64,000 bases of DNA from Arcobacter siniprincipis (GCF_048571125.1 NZ_CP182343.1:3100001-3164000); one strand, 5' to 3'. Numbered from the stretch's first letter, positions 45,792-54,884 are shown. Notes: a model not told the origin generated them from the sequence alone. Numbers and translations: made by a program.

Positions 45792-47525
45792 TTAAAAAAA
45801 ACCAACCTTATTTTCAGAGTCAAATTGAGATTTTTGCTCTTTTGTAATATGTTCTTTGAAGTCTTCCATTTTGAAAATTGGCTCATCCATAACTGCCACT
45901 TTATAAGCAGTATTTTTAATCACCAACTCTATTTGTCCACCTGTTAGTTCTATCTCTGATATTTTATTTATATCAAAGTCTTTATCCAATGGGATATTTT
46001 CTGGTAATAGTTTTTTCCAAAGTTCTAGTCTTTGTTCTTTGTTTGGTTTTACAAACTCAATTTTATAATTAAATCTTCTTGAAAATGCTTTATCCAAACT
46101 CTCTAAAAGGTTTGTTGTAGCGATTAGTATTCCATCAAATCTTTCAATTTGTTCTAAAAAGATATTTTGCATCTGATTATGCATCTTATCACTACCACTT
46201 GTTGATTCTGTTACCCTTGAACTTAAGAATTGATCTGCTTCATTAAGTAATAGTATTGGCTCACTTTTTGTTCTATCTCTTATATCAACATATGTTTCAA
46301 AGATTTTTCTAACATTTTTTTCACTCTCACCCACATACATAGATAGTATTTTAGAACAGTCAAAAGCTAAGACTTGTCTTTTAAGTGATTTTGCCATAGC
46401 TAAAGCTGTAAGTGTTTTACCAGTACCTGCAATACCATAGAAAATGATTCTTGCATCAATTCCTTTTTTTCTATCTTTTATTCCCCACTCTTTAAGTCTA
46501 TTTATTACTTTTTTGTCAACTTGTTGTAAAAGAGCATCTAATGTTTCTTTTGTTTTTGGATTTAAAACAACATCTTCTAATGTTTTATCAGTAGATATTA
46601 GTTCAAACATATCTTGCTCTTTTATTACATTATCAATTTTGATTTTTGAAGCTCTTGTTTTCTTTTTTGCTGGGTGTGAGATTTTGTATAAAACTTCATC
46701 TGGAATATAAAAATTTCTATTTATCCCACCAAAAGGAGTTAACATCTCATCATAATCTACAAGTCCAGTTGAAACTAATTTTGAACTCTCTTCTAATAAA
46801 CTTCTGTTTTTGATTTTTTCATAATCATCATGTGAAATCAAATCAATAAGTGAATTCATATCTCTTATTGATTCATCACCACCTGAATACTCCTCTTTTA
46901 ATAAAGCAATAAATATCATTTGCTCTTGTTCATTTAGATCATTTTCTTTGAAAAACCCTACAAGCATGATTTCATGTGGCGTTGCTATTACTCTTTCTTT
47001 TATTCTATTTTCCAAAAGTGTAAGTTTTGATTTTAGTCTTTTTATATTTGGAGATTTTTCATCAAAATTATGTTTCACTACATTTAATTTTTGTGCTAAA
47101 TCTATTTTGAAAAACTGGTCTTGCAAATATTCCAAGTGATCACTATATTTTGTAATCTCAGGTAAAGACATATCCATAGAACCATCTTCCATAAGTTTTA
47201 AAAATGATGGAGTTAAAGATACACTAGAATTTAGTAACTCCAACTTTGATAATTCACTTAGTTTTACAGGTGTAAATGAGTTTTGAACTAACCAACCCAG
47301 TTCAAGTAGTGATTTGATAACTTCAAGTTTTTCTAGATGTTCATATTTTTTTACATCATAAAACTCTGATAAAATATCAATCACCATCAAAGCATCTCTT
47401 CCACTTATATACTCTTTTGTAAGATATTGAAGTATTTTTCCCTCTTCTAAATTACACTTCAATTGTACAAAAAGGTCCTCTTTTTGCAAGTCTATGCTTT
47501 GTATAAATTTAATTAATTCGTTCAT
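45792..47525 (-). CDS. AAA+ ATPase with long helical N-terminal region
   Basis: The 577-residue protein has one C-terminal AAA module. Walker A GIAGTGKT is at 364-371, the pore-loop-like MYVGES is at about 396-401, Walker B is LLLNEAD at 425-431, sensor 1 ATTN is at 469-472 and the RRF arginine-finger segment is at 483-485. Walker B has Asn where most AAA+ proteins have Asp before the catalytic Glu. Residues 1-290 have no motif I recognise; they are helical with possible winged-helix segments. It resembles SpoVK/FtsH-type AAA domains but has no protease domain or membrane helix. Substrate remodelling is the general expectation; the target is unknown. Confidence 0.75.
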   Translation of the reverse strand: MNELIKFIQSIDLQKEDLFVQLKCNLEEGKILQYLTKEYISGRDALMVIDILSEFYDVKKYEHLEKLEVIKSLLELGWLVQNSFTPVKLSELSKLELLNSSVSLTPSFLKLMEDGSMDMSLPEITKYSDHLEYLQDQFFKIDLAQKLNVVKHNFDEKSPNIKRLKSKLTLLENRIKERVIATPHEIMLVGFFKENDLNEQEQMIFIALLKEEYSGGDESIRDMNSLIDLISHDDYEKIKNRSLLEESSKLVSTGLVDYDEMLTPFGGINRNFYIPDEVLYKISHPAKKKTRASKIKIDNVIKEQDMFELISTDKTLEDVVLNPKTKETLDALLQQVDKKVINRLKEWGIKDRKKGIDARIIFYGIAGTGKTLTALAMAKSLKRQVLAFDCSKILSMYVGESEKNVRKIFETYVDIRDRTKSEPILLLNEADQFLSSRVTESTSGSDKMHNQMQNIFLEQIERFDGILIATTNLLESLDKAFSRRFNYKIEFVKPNKEQRLELWKKLLPENIPLDKDFDINKISEIELTGGQIELVIKNTAYKVAVMDEPIFKMEDFKEHITKEQKSQFDSENKVGFF

Positions 47526-47592
47526 TTAATAGTTATTCCTGTTTTTGTTATATCTGTAAAATTTTCTTCCATAAATATCAATAATACATTAA

Positions 47593-47629
47593 AAAATCTT
47601 AAAAGAAGATACTCCTATTTTAAGATTTT
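47593..47629 (-). terminator. intrinsic terminator of the 118-residue protein gene
   Basis: On the minus strand AAAATCTTAAAA and TTTTAAGATTTT form a perfect 12-bp stem, with a run of T residues in the 3' arm and after it. The 5' arm includes the last codons of the gene ending at 47615. It isolates the AAA+ gene from upstream transcription. Confidence 0.7.
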
Positions 47630-47971
47630 ATTTAAGCCTTCATAAAAAGTATCAGTGTCGATTTTTTCTTTAAAGTATAGCTTCTCACTTCTTTTTAATG
47701 TATCGATTAAAATCTTCTTATCTTCTTTTTTTACATTTTTGATATCATCATACTTAATATATACATTTTTTGTAAAATCTATATTAAACTGATTATTTAT
47801 AATTGTTATATTATCTTTACATAAGCCCTTATATCTTGACTTATAATCATATATCGTATTACAAGAATTGTTTTTATAAAACTCTTCTATCATATTTATA
47901 TTAGATGAATCCATATATAAAACCCACCCAATAGCAACTAAAAACGGAGAAAACAAAAGAAGTAAAATCAT
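47615..47971 (-). CDS. small protein with N-terminal membrane anchor, unknown function
   Basis: The 118-residue protein has one N-terminal hydrophobic segment (ILLLLFSPFLVAIGWVLYM), which acts as a membrane anchor or uncleaved signal. A soluble domain rich in Lys, Asp and Asn follows, with two cysteines about 16 residues apart (Cys38 and Cys51 region) that could form a disulfide in the periplasm. AGGGATC lies before the ATG. No family is recognised. It has its own terminator and is probably monocistronic. Confidence 0.6.
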   Translation of the reverse strand: MILLLLFSPFLVAIGWVLYMDSSNINMIEEFYKNNSCNTIYDYKSRYKGLCKDNITIINNQFNIDFTKNVYIKYDDIKNVKKEDKKILIDTLKRSEKLYFKEKIDTDTFYEGLNKILK

Positions 47972-48039
47972 AAAAAAGATCCCTAATATTTTTTTATATT
48001 TTACATGAGTTTTTATTAAAGTAGATTATGAAAATATAA

Positions 48040-48074
48040 TTAACTAAAGAAATAAATTTTATCTCTTTAGTTAA
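48040..48074 (-). terminator. terminator hairpin after the 190-residue protein gene
   Basis: TTAACTAAAGA and TCTTTAGTTAA form an 11-bp perfect stem with a 13-base loop, 33 bases downstream of the stop of the gene at 48107-48679 (minus strand), followed by an A/T-rich tract. Confidence 0.6.
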
Positions 48075-48106
48075 AAGCTGAGATTTTGTAGTTGTTTTTT
48101 AAAGTA

Positions 48107-48679
48107 TTAAATAGAAAAAGATTTTTCTATCATATCTTTTATTTTTTCTTGTAAATCAGGATTTTTATCTAAGATTTTTAGACTATTATAAATCTCTAAT
48201 AATTCTGATTCTTCAAATGTTGAAATATCATCAGCTGCTGCATATACAAATTCAAGTTTTACATAATCAACATTTTCATCACTTGTAGTTTTTACAGAGA
48301 TTTGACTATTTGCAAAGGCATTTTTTTCTATGTTTTTTACAATATCATCACTAAAACTCAAAGGAAGATTAGGATTGATTGCTATATGAATAAAGATTTT
48401 ATTGCTTCTTATTTTTATAGAATCAATATCTACACAATCATAATGTTCATAAATTATCTTATCACTTTTAGCAAATAAATCATACAAAGGACACACATCA
48501 AGTACATTTTTCTTTTTGAACTGTGGCAATGCTGATATCATAAGAAAATAGTTATTAAATTGTTTTCTATCAAGTGGTCTTGCTACTATTTTTTTATGTT
48601 CAAAACTACTATTAAAAAGTGTCGCTGTTCTATTTAAATCAAGAGTGTTGTTATTTTTTTGCTCATTGTTGTTTATCAT
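48107..48679 (-). CDS. hypothetical cytoplasmic protein
   Basis: The 190-residue protein has no signal peptide or membrane segment. The N-terminal 20 residues are Asn-rich and probably disordered. The middle (about 40-150) alternates strands and helices, with KIFIHIAINPNLPLSF and YVKLEFVYAAADD. The C terminus is a helical hairpin. The codon pattern and the AAGGT before the start support a real gene. I do not recognise it. Its neighbours (AAA+ ATPase, restriction-modification genes) give no firm hint. Confidence 0.55.
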   Translation of the reverse strand: MINNNEQKNNNTLDLNRTATLFNSSFEHKKIVARPLDRKQFNNYFLMISALPQFKKKNVLDVCPLYDLFAKSDKIIYEHYDCVDIDSIKIRSNKIFIHIAINPNLPLSFSDDIVKNIEKNAFANSQISVKTTSDENVDYVKLEFVYAAADDISTFEESELLEIYNSLKILDKNPDLQEKIKDMIEKSFSI

Positions 48680-49125
48680 AAACCATACCTTTATTGTCTT
48701 AGGTTTATTATATATTTTTGAAGATTTTTTTAAAATGATTTTTTGTATGAAAAGAGAGAAATTAGAGATGAAAAAGAGTTTCTTAAACTATTTTTAAGCA
48801 AAGTAATTCGTTTTAGACTGGTTTTTTTGATTTAAAATTATAAATCTATCTTGAACATCCTTCGGCTGTCTCACTTTCACTTTTTTTATCCGCAAAAAAA
48901 GTAACATGCACGAACAAAGTGAGCAAATTCTGCTTGCAGATAAAAAAAGCTCTCAACAGCTTCATCGGTCTTCGACTTCCCAAATCTTATGACTATGATT
49001 TACTTTCAAATAAAACTCAAACAATTTGGCTCAACGCACGAAGTTTGCCTTGTGCATTTAATACAAGTTTTCCTCCACTTCGATGTTGTTTTTTGGGGGA
49101 TAGGGACATTTGATTAATAAATTTT
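48680..49125. other. 446-base gap containing a GC-richer relic-like sequence with inverted repeats
   Basis: The first 160 bases are A/T-rich and probably hold the promoter of the 190-residue gene. From about 48850 to 49113 the composition becomes clearly richer in C and G than the surrounding intergenic DNA. Read on the minus strand this part gives short protein-like pieces such as HVTFFADKKSESETAEGC and MSLSPKKQHRSGGKL, broken by stops. Inverted repeats are present: CTTTTTTTATCCGCAA at 48880-48895 pairs with TTGCAGATAAAAAAAG at 48934-48949. It may be a dispersed intergenic repeat or gene remnant. A plus-strand reading frame at 48919-49113 is not convincing. Confidence 0.5.
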
Positions 49126-50448
49126 TTAGATTATCTCATTTAAAAGAGTGTGTCCTAATTTTTCTACAATACCTACTACTAAAGCATTTCCCATTAAAAA
49201 AGCTCTTTTACTATCAGTAACACCAACAGTATGATTATCTGGAAACATATTTAATCGTTCAAGTTCAAGAGGAGTTAATCTTCTATATTTGCCATTAATT
49301 TTTATTACATGCTTAAACCGAGAAGCACTTGCTCCTCCTTCACCTGTAATAATTGTACGAGAAGGTTTTTCTAAACAATCGGGAAATCCCATACTTCCTT
49401 CTGTATATAAATATTTATGTCCAGTATTTTTATTTATTCTTTCAATAGATTTTGCACCTTTTTGATATTCCCATTTCTTTAGTTCTTCAGAATCTATATA
49501 AAATTCTTTTGGCACATTTTTTTCATCTTCTAAGAAATCTCCCAAAACAGAAATCTTTCCATTATAGTTAGCACTACATTTCGCAGTATAATATATTCCA
49601 TCTATCATATATCCAGCATCTAAAAATGCATTTTTCTTTGGTGTTTCTTTATTGAAATTATCTGTAATATCAACTAGGTTATCACTTAAATTATTAATTA
49701 ATAACTCTTTTTTTTCAATTTCATTTATAGGAAATGTTTTTGCAAAAATTCCAATATGATTTAAAATCTCTAATGTATTATTTTCTTTTAAAATATTATA
49801 AGATTTAGTATCTTGTTTTGTAGCAAAAATAAAAATACGTCTTCTTCTTTGAGGCATGCCATAATCACTAGCATTTATGACTCTCCACTCTACTGCATAA
49901 CCTAGCTCATTTAAAGAAGATAAAATAATTGCGAAATCTCTTCCTCTCTGACTTGCAGGTGATTTTAGCAAACGGTCTACATTTTCTAGTAATAAATATT
50001 TTGAAGCATTTTCTTTTTTATCTCTGATAATTCTATGTATTTCCCACCATAAAACACCTTTTTTACCTACTAATCCATGAGCATTTTTTAAAGTACTTGC
50101 AACAGAATAGTCTTGACAGGGAAAACCACCAACAAGTAAGTCATGGTCTGGTATTTCTGATACATCAACACTAGAGATATCTTCATTACAATGATTTTCA
50201 AAACCAAATCTAGCACAATATACATCAGATGCATGTTGAGTTTTAGTAGAAGGTTCCCACTGATTACTCCACACAATTTTAAATTCACTATTATTTTTTT
50301 TAGCTTTTTCTAATCCTATACGAAATCCACCAACACCAGCAAATAATTCAATTGTTTTAATAGTTTGATTTGTAACATCCATTTGCTTGTTCATATTCTT
50401 TTGCTCTTCTACCTTCTGATAAAAACTAAATAAGTTGGGTGATTTCAT
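49126..50448 (-). CDS. DNA (cytosine-5)-methyltransferase, predicted partner of Sau3AI-like enzyme
   Basis: The 440-residue protein has the m5C methyltransferase motifs in order: motif I ELFAGVGGFRIG (34-45), motif IV GGFPCQDYSVAS with catalytic Cys111, motif VI LLLENVDRLL, motif VIII YGMPQRRRRIFIF, and motifs IX-X near the end (RLTPLELERLNMFPD, MGNALVVGIV). A target-recognition region of about 120 residues lies between VIII and IX. The ATG at 50446-50448 follows AAGGAAG. It lies 133 bases after a Sau3AI-like endonuclease gene, so the predicted product is GATC methylated on C, as in the Sau3AI system. It protects the host DNA from the endonuclease. Confidence 0.92.
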   Translation of the reverse strand: MKSPNLFSFYQKVEEQKNMNKQMDVTNQTIKTIELFAGVGGFRIGLEKAKKNNSEFKIVWSNQWEPSTKTQHASDVYCARFGFENHCNEDISSVDVSEIPDHDLLVGGFPCQDYSVASTLKNAHGLVGKKGVLWWEIHRIIRDKKENASKYLLLENVDRLLKSPASQRGRDFAIILSSLNELGYAVEWRVINASDYGMPQRRRRIFIFATKQDTKSYNILKENNTLEILNHIGIFAKTFPINEIEKKELLINNLSDNLVDITDNFNKETPKKNAFLDAGYMIDGIYYTAKCSANYNGKISVLGDFLEDEKNVPKEFYIDSEELKKWEYQKGAKSIERINKNTGHKYLYTEGSMGFPDCLEKPSRTIITGEGGASASRFKHVIKINGKYRRLTPLELERLNMFPDNHTVGVTDSKRAFLMGNALVVGIVEKLGHTLLNEII

Positions 50449-50581
50449 AGTACTTCCTTATCTAATAATAAAAGAAGTATACAACCAAATTAAAGATTTA
50501 ATTTAAAACATTACAATTTGCAATATCTATATATATTTTCACATTATATCTTATTTCTTCCATAAGATCAATTAATAGACT

Positions 50582-51958
50582 TTAAATTATGTCCTTTGTT
50601 TTTAACTGTTCTTGTATATATTTTGCATTTAACCAAAAACATTTCTTTACTTCTTTCGTCCCATGTGCTGTTTCAATAGTATCATTACCTTTTAATCCAT
50701 GAGGTCTTACATGAGCAACTACTCCCTCTTTTATTGATGGTAATTTATCAGTTTTGTTATCCCTTATTCGTCGTACTGTTTCATCCCAAACCCACTGTGC
50801 TTTATCTAAATCTTTAACTGGAAAATTCCAAAATCTTATCTCCTTAAAAATATCACCTTCTTTAGTTTTTTTAAATATTAAAAAAAGAAACTTCTTAGAA
50901 CTAAGTTGATTATAAAAAGCTGACTCTTCCCAAACTTCATTTATAATATCCTTGTATCTAAATATTTCAAAAGAAATAGATTCTTTTAAAACACCTGATG
51001 ATTCAATAGCAATTGCTTTCAAAGTAATATTTGCCTTTTCAAACTCTTCTATTTTATTAGTTGAATAACCTAATAACCTATTAACTAAAATTCTTCTATG
51101 GTGTTTAGGTCTTTTATTCTCATAAACGATATGAAACTGTTTTTCTAACTCTAAATTACTTTTCCCTATATATGGCTTTAGACGAGAAAAAATATTCTCT
51201 TCAATTGTTAAAGGTAAGTTATCTTGAATTAAAGAAACATAGCCTTTATCTTCATTTCCTAAAAACTTTTTAATCAAATAGTTAATATATGTATTCTTAA
51301 AAGAAAATGCACGTGGTTTCGCTCCTTCATCATTATAGGGTTGAGGACGTCTATTTGTAGATTTACTTGCTTTTGTAGCTGCTCCTAAATATAAAGTGTC
51401 ACCCTCAGATAGTAAATGAGCTTCTCCTCTTCTAATTTTATTTACAATAGTTTCCCAGTCTTTCTGAATTTGTGCGATATCAGCGTCAGAAATCTCGGAT
51501 AATAAATTTAACATTTTTACAAATTTAAACTCATATTCAAGAAGACTCTTATTCCCTTCAAATAAATAGAACATAAGGAGGAGTAGTTTATTTTTCTCTA
51601 AAAATGAACTTGTTTCCCAATTTTCATTAACAACTGTCATGTAGTCAATCATTGAAAATACTAAACGTTCTTTTGCAGAATATTTATTTTTTTTATGAAA
51701 TTTTAAAGGTGTAGTCTTTAACTCCATACCTACTTCTTTAAAGTCAGGGGATTTATCATTATTATTCTTTATGCCAAATAAATATTCTTCGACTATATCA
51801 CCTAAAAGACCTTTCCTTTTGCCTTTATATTCATTAATTTTCTCTTCTAAAATACTTATAGCACCATCATCTAAAATTTTATATAGACTTTTATCAATAA
51901 ATTGTTTTGAGTATTCTAAAATAGATTCTTTTGAATTTTTATCATAGTTAAATTTCAT
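50582..51958 (-). CDS. Sau3AI-family type II restriction endonuclease (predicted GATC)
   Basis: The protein has 458 residues when started at the ATG at 51956-51958. The MutH/Sau3AI catalytic layout is present: an acidic GDIVEEYLFG helix, then PDF and VGMELKTTPL with the E-x-K pair. KYSAKERLVFSMIDY and NENWETSSFLEKN, which I recognise as close to Sau3AI, follow, with a second MutH-like copy in the C-terminal half ending FWLNAKYIQ. A longer reading from a TTG at 52003 adds 15 residues and lacks a ribosome binding site; GAAAG before the ATG and alignment with Sau3AI favour the shorter form. It cleaves unmodified GATC by inference. The methyltransferase gene follows. Confidence 0.85.
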   Translation of the reverse strand: MKFNYDKNSKESILEYSKQFIDKSLYKILDDGAISILEEKINEYKGKRKGLLGDIVEEYLFGIKNNNDKSPDFKEVGMELKTTPLKFHKKNKYSAKERLVFSMIDYMTVVNENWETSSFLEKNKLLLLMFYLFEGNKSLLEYEFKFVKMLNLLSEISDADIAQIQKDWETIVNKIRRGEAHLLSEGDTLYLGAATKASKSTNRRPQPYNDEGAKPRAFSFKNTYINYLIKKFLGNEDKGYVSLIQDNLPLTIEENIFSRLKPYIGKSNLELEKQFHIVYENKRPKHHRRILVNRLLGYSTNKIEEFEKANITLKAIAIESSGVLKESISFEIFRYKDIINEVWEESAFYNQLSSKKFLFLIFKKTKEGDIFKEIRFWNFPVKDLDKAQWVWDETVRRIRDNKTDKLPSIKEGVVAHVRPHGLKGNDTIETAHGTKEVKKCFWLNAKYIQEQLKTKDII

Positions 51959-52036
51959 TTTATTACTTTCATATGATTTATTTAAGAGATGATTATAACT
52001 CAAACTATATTAATAATTATTTCCATAGTTAGAAAG

Positions 52037-52176
52037 GACTTAAAAGAATATGCAGATTTTTAAATAGGTCAAGGCGGAAAGAAAATTATACGAAGGATTT
52101 TACTTGTAGTAAATGAGTTTGTATGATTTTCTTTCCAACGCAGAGATATGACGAAAGATGTATGTTATTTTAAGTC
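52037..52176. repeat. 140-bp near-perfectly centred palindromic element
   Basis: Nested inverted repeats share one centre at 52106. The outer arms are GACTTAAAA (52037-52045) against TTTTAAGTC (52168-52176), the inner arms are GGAAAGAAAATTATAC (52076-52091) against GTATGATTTTCTTTCC (52121-52136), and the core is TTTACT-TGT-AGTAAA (52099-52113). It fills the gap between the restriction gene and nfo. No ORF is present. It looks like a MITE- or REP-type element or a large fold-back transcript end rather than a simple terminator. Confidence 0.8.
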
Positions 52177-52177
52177 T

Positions 52178-53023
52178 TTATTTTTCTACAAGATTATATA
52201 AATTAGCAATCTCTTCTGCCCAGATTTCCTCATTAATAGTCTCAAGGACTAGAGGAATATCATCCATTCTCTCATCATTCATAATAAACTTAAAAGCATC
52301 CCAACCAATCTTTCCTACACCTAAAGAATCGTGTCTATCTACTCTACTTCCTAAATCTGGTTTTGAGTCGTTTATGTGCATTCCCATTAGGTATTGTCTT
52401 CCTACTACCTCATCGAACTCTTTCCAAGTTTTATCGTATGCTTCTCTTGTTCTTATATCGTATCCAGCTGTGAACATGTGACAGGTGTCTATACATACTC
52501 CAACTCTGCTTTTATCTTCTATTTTATCTATGATATAAGCTAGATGTTCGAACTTGTAGCCTAGGTTGCTTCCTTGTCCTGCTGTGTTTTCTATCACTAG
52601 TTTTACATCATTTGTGGCATCGATTGCTTTGTTCATTGAAACTGCTATATTATCTAAGCACTCTTCTTCGCTTATCTTTCTTAGGTGGCTTCCTGGGTGA
52701 AAGTTTAGTCTGTCTAGTTTTAGGATTTCACATCTTTCAATCTCATGGATAAATCCATCTAGTGATTTTTGACGACTCTCTTCAACTGGGTGTCCTAAGT
52801 TTATCAGATAACTATCATGTGGTAAAATATGCTTTGGCAATATTCCACACTTGTCCATCTCTTCGAACCATTTATCAAGAACATCATTTTCTAAAGTTTT
52901 TGCTGCCCATTGTCTTTGGTTTTTTGTAAAAAGGGCAAAGGCTTTTGCTCCTATTGCTGTTGCATTTATGGGTGCATTATACACTCCACCACTTGCGCTT
53001 ACATGTGCTCCTACATATTTCAT
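52178..53023 (-). CDS. nfo: endonuclease IV (AP endonuclease)
   Basis: Nfo cleaves DNA 5' to abasic sites in base excision repair. The 281-residue TIM-barrel protein has the metal-binding motifs LNFHPGSH, VIENTAGQG, VGVCIDTCHMFTAGYD and MGMHINDSKPDLGSRVDRHDSLGVG, then PLVLETI near the end, all diagnostic of the family. The start is the ATG at 53021-53023. It lies directly next to the 140-bp palindrome on its 3' side, which may end its transcript. Confidence 0.95.
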   Translation of the reverse strand: MKYVGAHVSASGGVYNAPINATAIGAKAFALFTKNQRQWAAKTLENDVLDKWFEEMDKCGILPKHILPHDSYLINLGHPVEESRQKSLDGFIHEIERCEILKLDRLNFHPGSHLRKISEEECLDNIAVSMNKAIDATNDVKLVIENTAGQGSNLGYKFEHLAYIIDKIEDKSRVGVCIDTCHMFTAGYDIRTREAYDKTWKEFDEVVGRQYLMGMHINDSKPDLGSRVDRHDSLGVGKIGWDAFKFIMNDERMDDIPLVLETINEEIWAEEIANLYNLVEK

Positions 53024-53108
53024 TATCGGTTCCTATTATCTTTTTTGGGGGATTTTACTAAATCTTGGATTTTATGTTCCTTATTGTTTCATTTTAGTTC
53101 ATATATTA

Positions 53109-53129
53109 ATAAATGCTAGATAAATGCTA
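53109..53129 (+). promoter_or_regulatory. 11-base-phased direct repeat upstream of lctP
   Basis: ATAAATGCTA occurs twice, at 53109-53118 and 53120-53129, one helical turn apart, about 65-85 bases before the lactate permease start. Such same-face repeats are common as binding sites for response regulators. AAGGAG at 53182-53187 is the ribosome binding site. Confidence 0.35.
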
Positions 53130-53192
53130 TTTTTATCATGTGAATATCATTTCCTTTAATTATTATTTAGTTTGAAAAAATAAGGAGATTTT

Positions 53193-54884
53193 ATGGAGAT
53201 AAGCACACAAGCTCTTTTTGCTGCACTACCTATATTTGTTGCAGCAATCTTATTAGTTGGATTTAGATGGCCAGCTAAGAAAGCGATGCCAGTTGTATTT
53301 GTAGTGACTGCACTTGTAGCCTTTTATGTATGGCAAGTAAGTTTTAATAGAATACTTGCATCATCAATTCAAGGTTTTTTAATTACACTTGCTGTTTTAT
53401 GGATAATCTTTGGTGCAATTTTATTGCTAAATACACTTAAACACTCAGGTGCTATAAAAGCAATTAGAGAAGGGTTTAATAATGTAAGCCCAGATAGAAG
53501 GGTACAAGTTATTATCATAGCTTGGTTATTTGGTTCATTTATAGAAGGGGCTTCTGGATTTGGGACAACAGCTGCCATTGCTGCTCCACTTTTGGTTGCT
53601 ATTGGTTTCCCTGCAATGGCTGCTGTTATGATTGGTATGATGATTCAAAGTACTCCTGTATCATTTGGTGCAGTTGGTACTCCTATTTTAATAGGAGTTG
53701 ATAAAGGTTTAGATTCACAAAGTATTAGTAACTCTTTGCAAGCTGTTGGTTCGAATTGGGAAACATACTTACAAATCATCACAAGTGAAGTTGCAATCAT
53801 CCATGCTATTACAGGAACATTAATCCCACTTTTTATGACTCTTATGATGACTAGATTTTTTGGTCAAAATAAATCATGGTCAGAAGGATTATCAATCTTA
53901 CCATTTGCTATATTTGGTGGATTAGCATTTACTATTCCTTATGCACTTACAGGTATATTTTTAGGGGCAGAATTTCCTTCTATTATAGGTTCTCTTGTTG
54001 GACTTCCAATTGTAATTTTTGCTGCTAAAAAAGGTTTTTTAATTCCAAAAGATACTTGGGATTTTGCACCAAAAGAAAAATGGCCAATCAGTTGGGTATC
54101 TAAACTTGAGATGAATATGGATGCTATGAATACTAAAGTTAATATGTCTTTAACTAAAGCTTGGATTCCATATGTACTTGTTGCAATTATTTTAGTAGTT
54201 ACAAGAGTATCAAGTGAAGCAAAAGCTTTTGTTACAGCTTGGGTAATACCTTTTAAAGATATTTTAGGTGAAGGATTAAACTACTCTATTACGCCTTTAT
54301 ATTTACCAGGTGGGATTTTGATATTTGTAGTTTTAATCACTTTTTTCTTACACAAAATGGAATTCAAAGAGATAAAGGAATCTTTTTCTGAGTCTTCAAA
54401 AGTTATGTTAGGTGCGGGGTTTGTACTTGTATTTACTATTCCATTAGTTAGAATTCTTATCAATTCAGGAGTAAATACTGCTGGTTTTGATTCTATGCCT
54501 GTAGCCATGGCAAACTTTGTGGCACATTCTGTTGGTGATATTTTCCCATTATTTGCTCCATTTATTGGTGCTTTAGGAGCATTTATTGCTGGAAGTAATA
54601 CTGTTTCAAATATGATGTTAAGTCAATTCCAATTTGGTGTTGCAAATGCCCTTGGACTTTCAACTGCACTTATGGTATCTCTTCAAGCAGTAGGAGCAGC
54701 AGCTGGAAATATGATTGCTATTCACAATGTTGTGGCAGCATCTGCTACGGTTGGATTACTTGACCAAGAAGGGGAAACAATAAGAAAAACAGTTATTCCT
54801 ACACTTTACTATTGTTTAGTTACTGGGATTATTGGTTTAATTGCTATGTACTATTTGGGAATAACAGATCCATTAGTAAAATAA
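53193..54884 (+). CDS. lctP: L-lactate permease
   Basis: This 563-residue inner-membrane transporter of the LctP family takes up lactate, probably with protons. It has about 13-14 transmembrane helices. GSFIEGASGFGTTAAIAAPLL and the AVGTPILIGVD segment are the family signatures, and FIAGSNTVSNMMLSQFQ and VSLQAVGAAAGNMIAIHNVVAASA are close to the C terminus. It stands alone, with its own promoter region and a terminator. No lactate dehydrogenase genes (lutABC, lldD) are in the window. Confidence 0.92.
   Translation: MEISTQALFAALPIFVAAILLVGFRWPAKKAMPVVFVVTALVAFYVWQVSFNRILASSIQGFLITLAVLWIIFGAILLLNTLKHSGAIKAIREGFNNVSPDRRVQVIIIAWLFGSFIEGASGFGTTAAIAAPLLVAIGFPAMAAVMIGMMIQSTPVSFGAVGTPILIGVDKGLDSQSISNSLQAVGSNWETYLQIITSEVAIIHAITGTLIPLFMTLMMTRFFGQNKSWSEGLSILPFAIFGGLAFTIPYALTGIFLGAEFPSIIGSLVGLPIVIFAAKKGFLIPKDTWDFAPKEKWPISWVSKLEMNMDAMNTKVNMSLTKAWIPYVLVAIILVVTRVSSEAKAFVTAWVIPFKDILGEGLNYSITPLYLPGGILIFVVLITFFLHKMEFKEIKESFSESSKVMLGAGFVLVFTIPLVRILINSGVNTAGFDSMPVAMANFVAHSVGDIFPLFAPFIGALGAFIAGSNTVSNMMLSQFQFGVANALGLSTALMVSLQAVGAAAGNMIAIHNVVAASATVGLLDQEGETIRKTVIPTLYYCLVTGIIGLIAMYYLGITDPLVK

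Noticed and set aside
48919..49113. Plus-strand 64-codon reading frame in the gap before the methyltransferase gene
   Set aside because: It has no ribosome binding site, an odd Cys/Pro-rich composition and lies in a stretch with inverted repeats; the minus-strand reading looks no less protein-like.
51959..52003. TTG start giving a 473-residue restriction enzyme
   Set aside because: There is no ribosome binding site before the TTG, and the ATG at 51958 aligns better with the Sau3AI N terminus.
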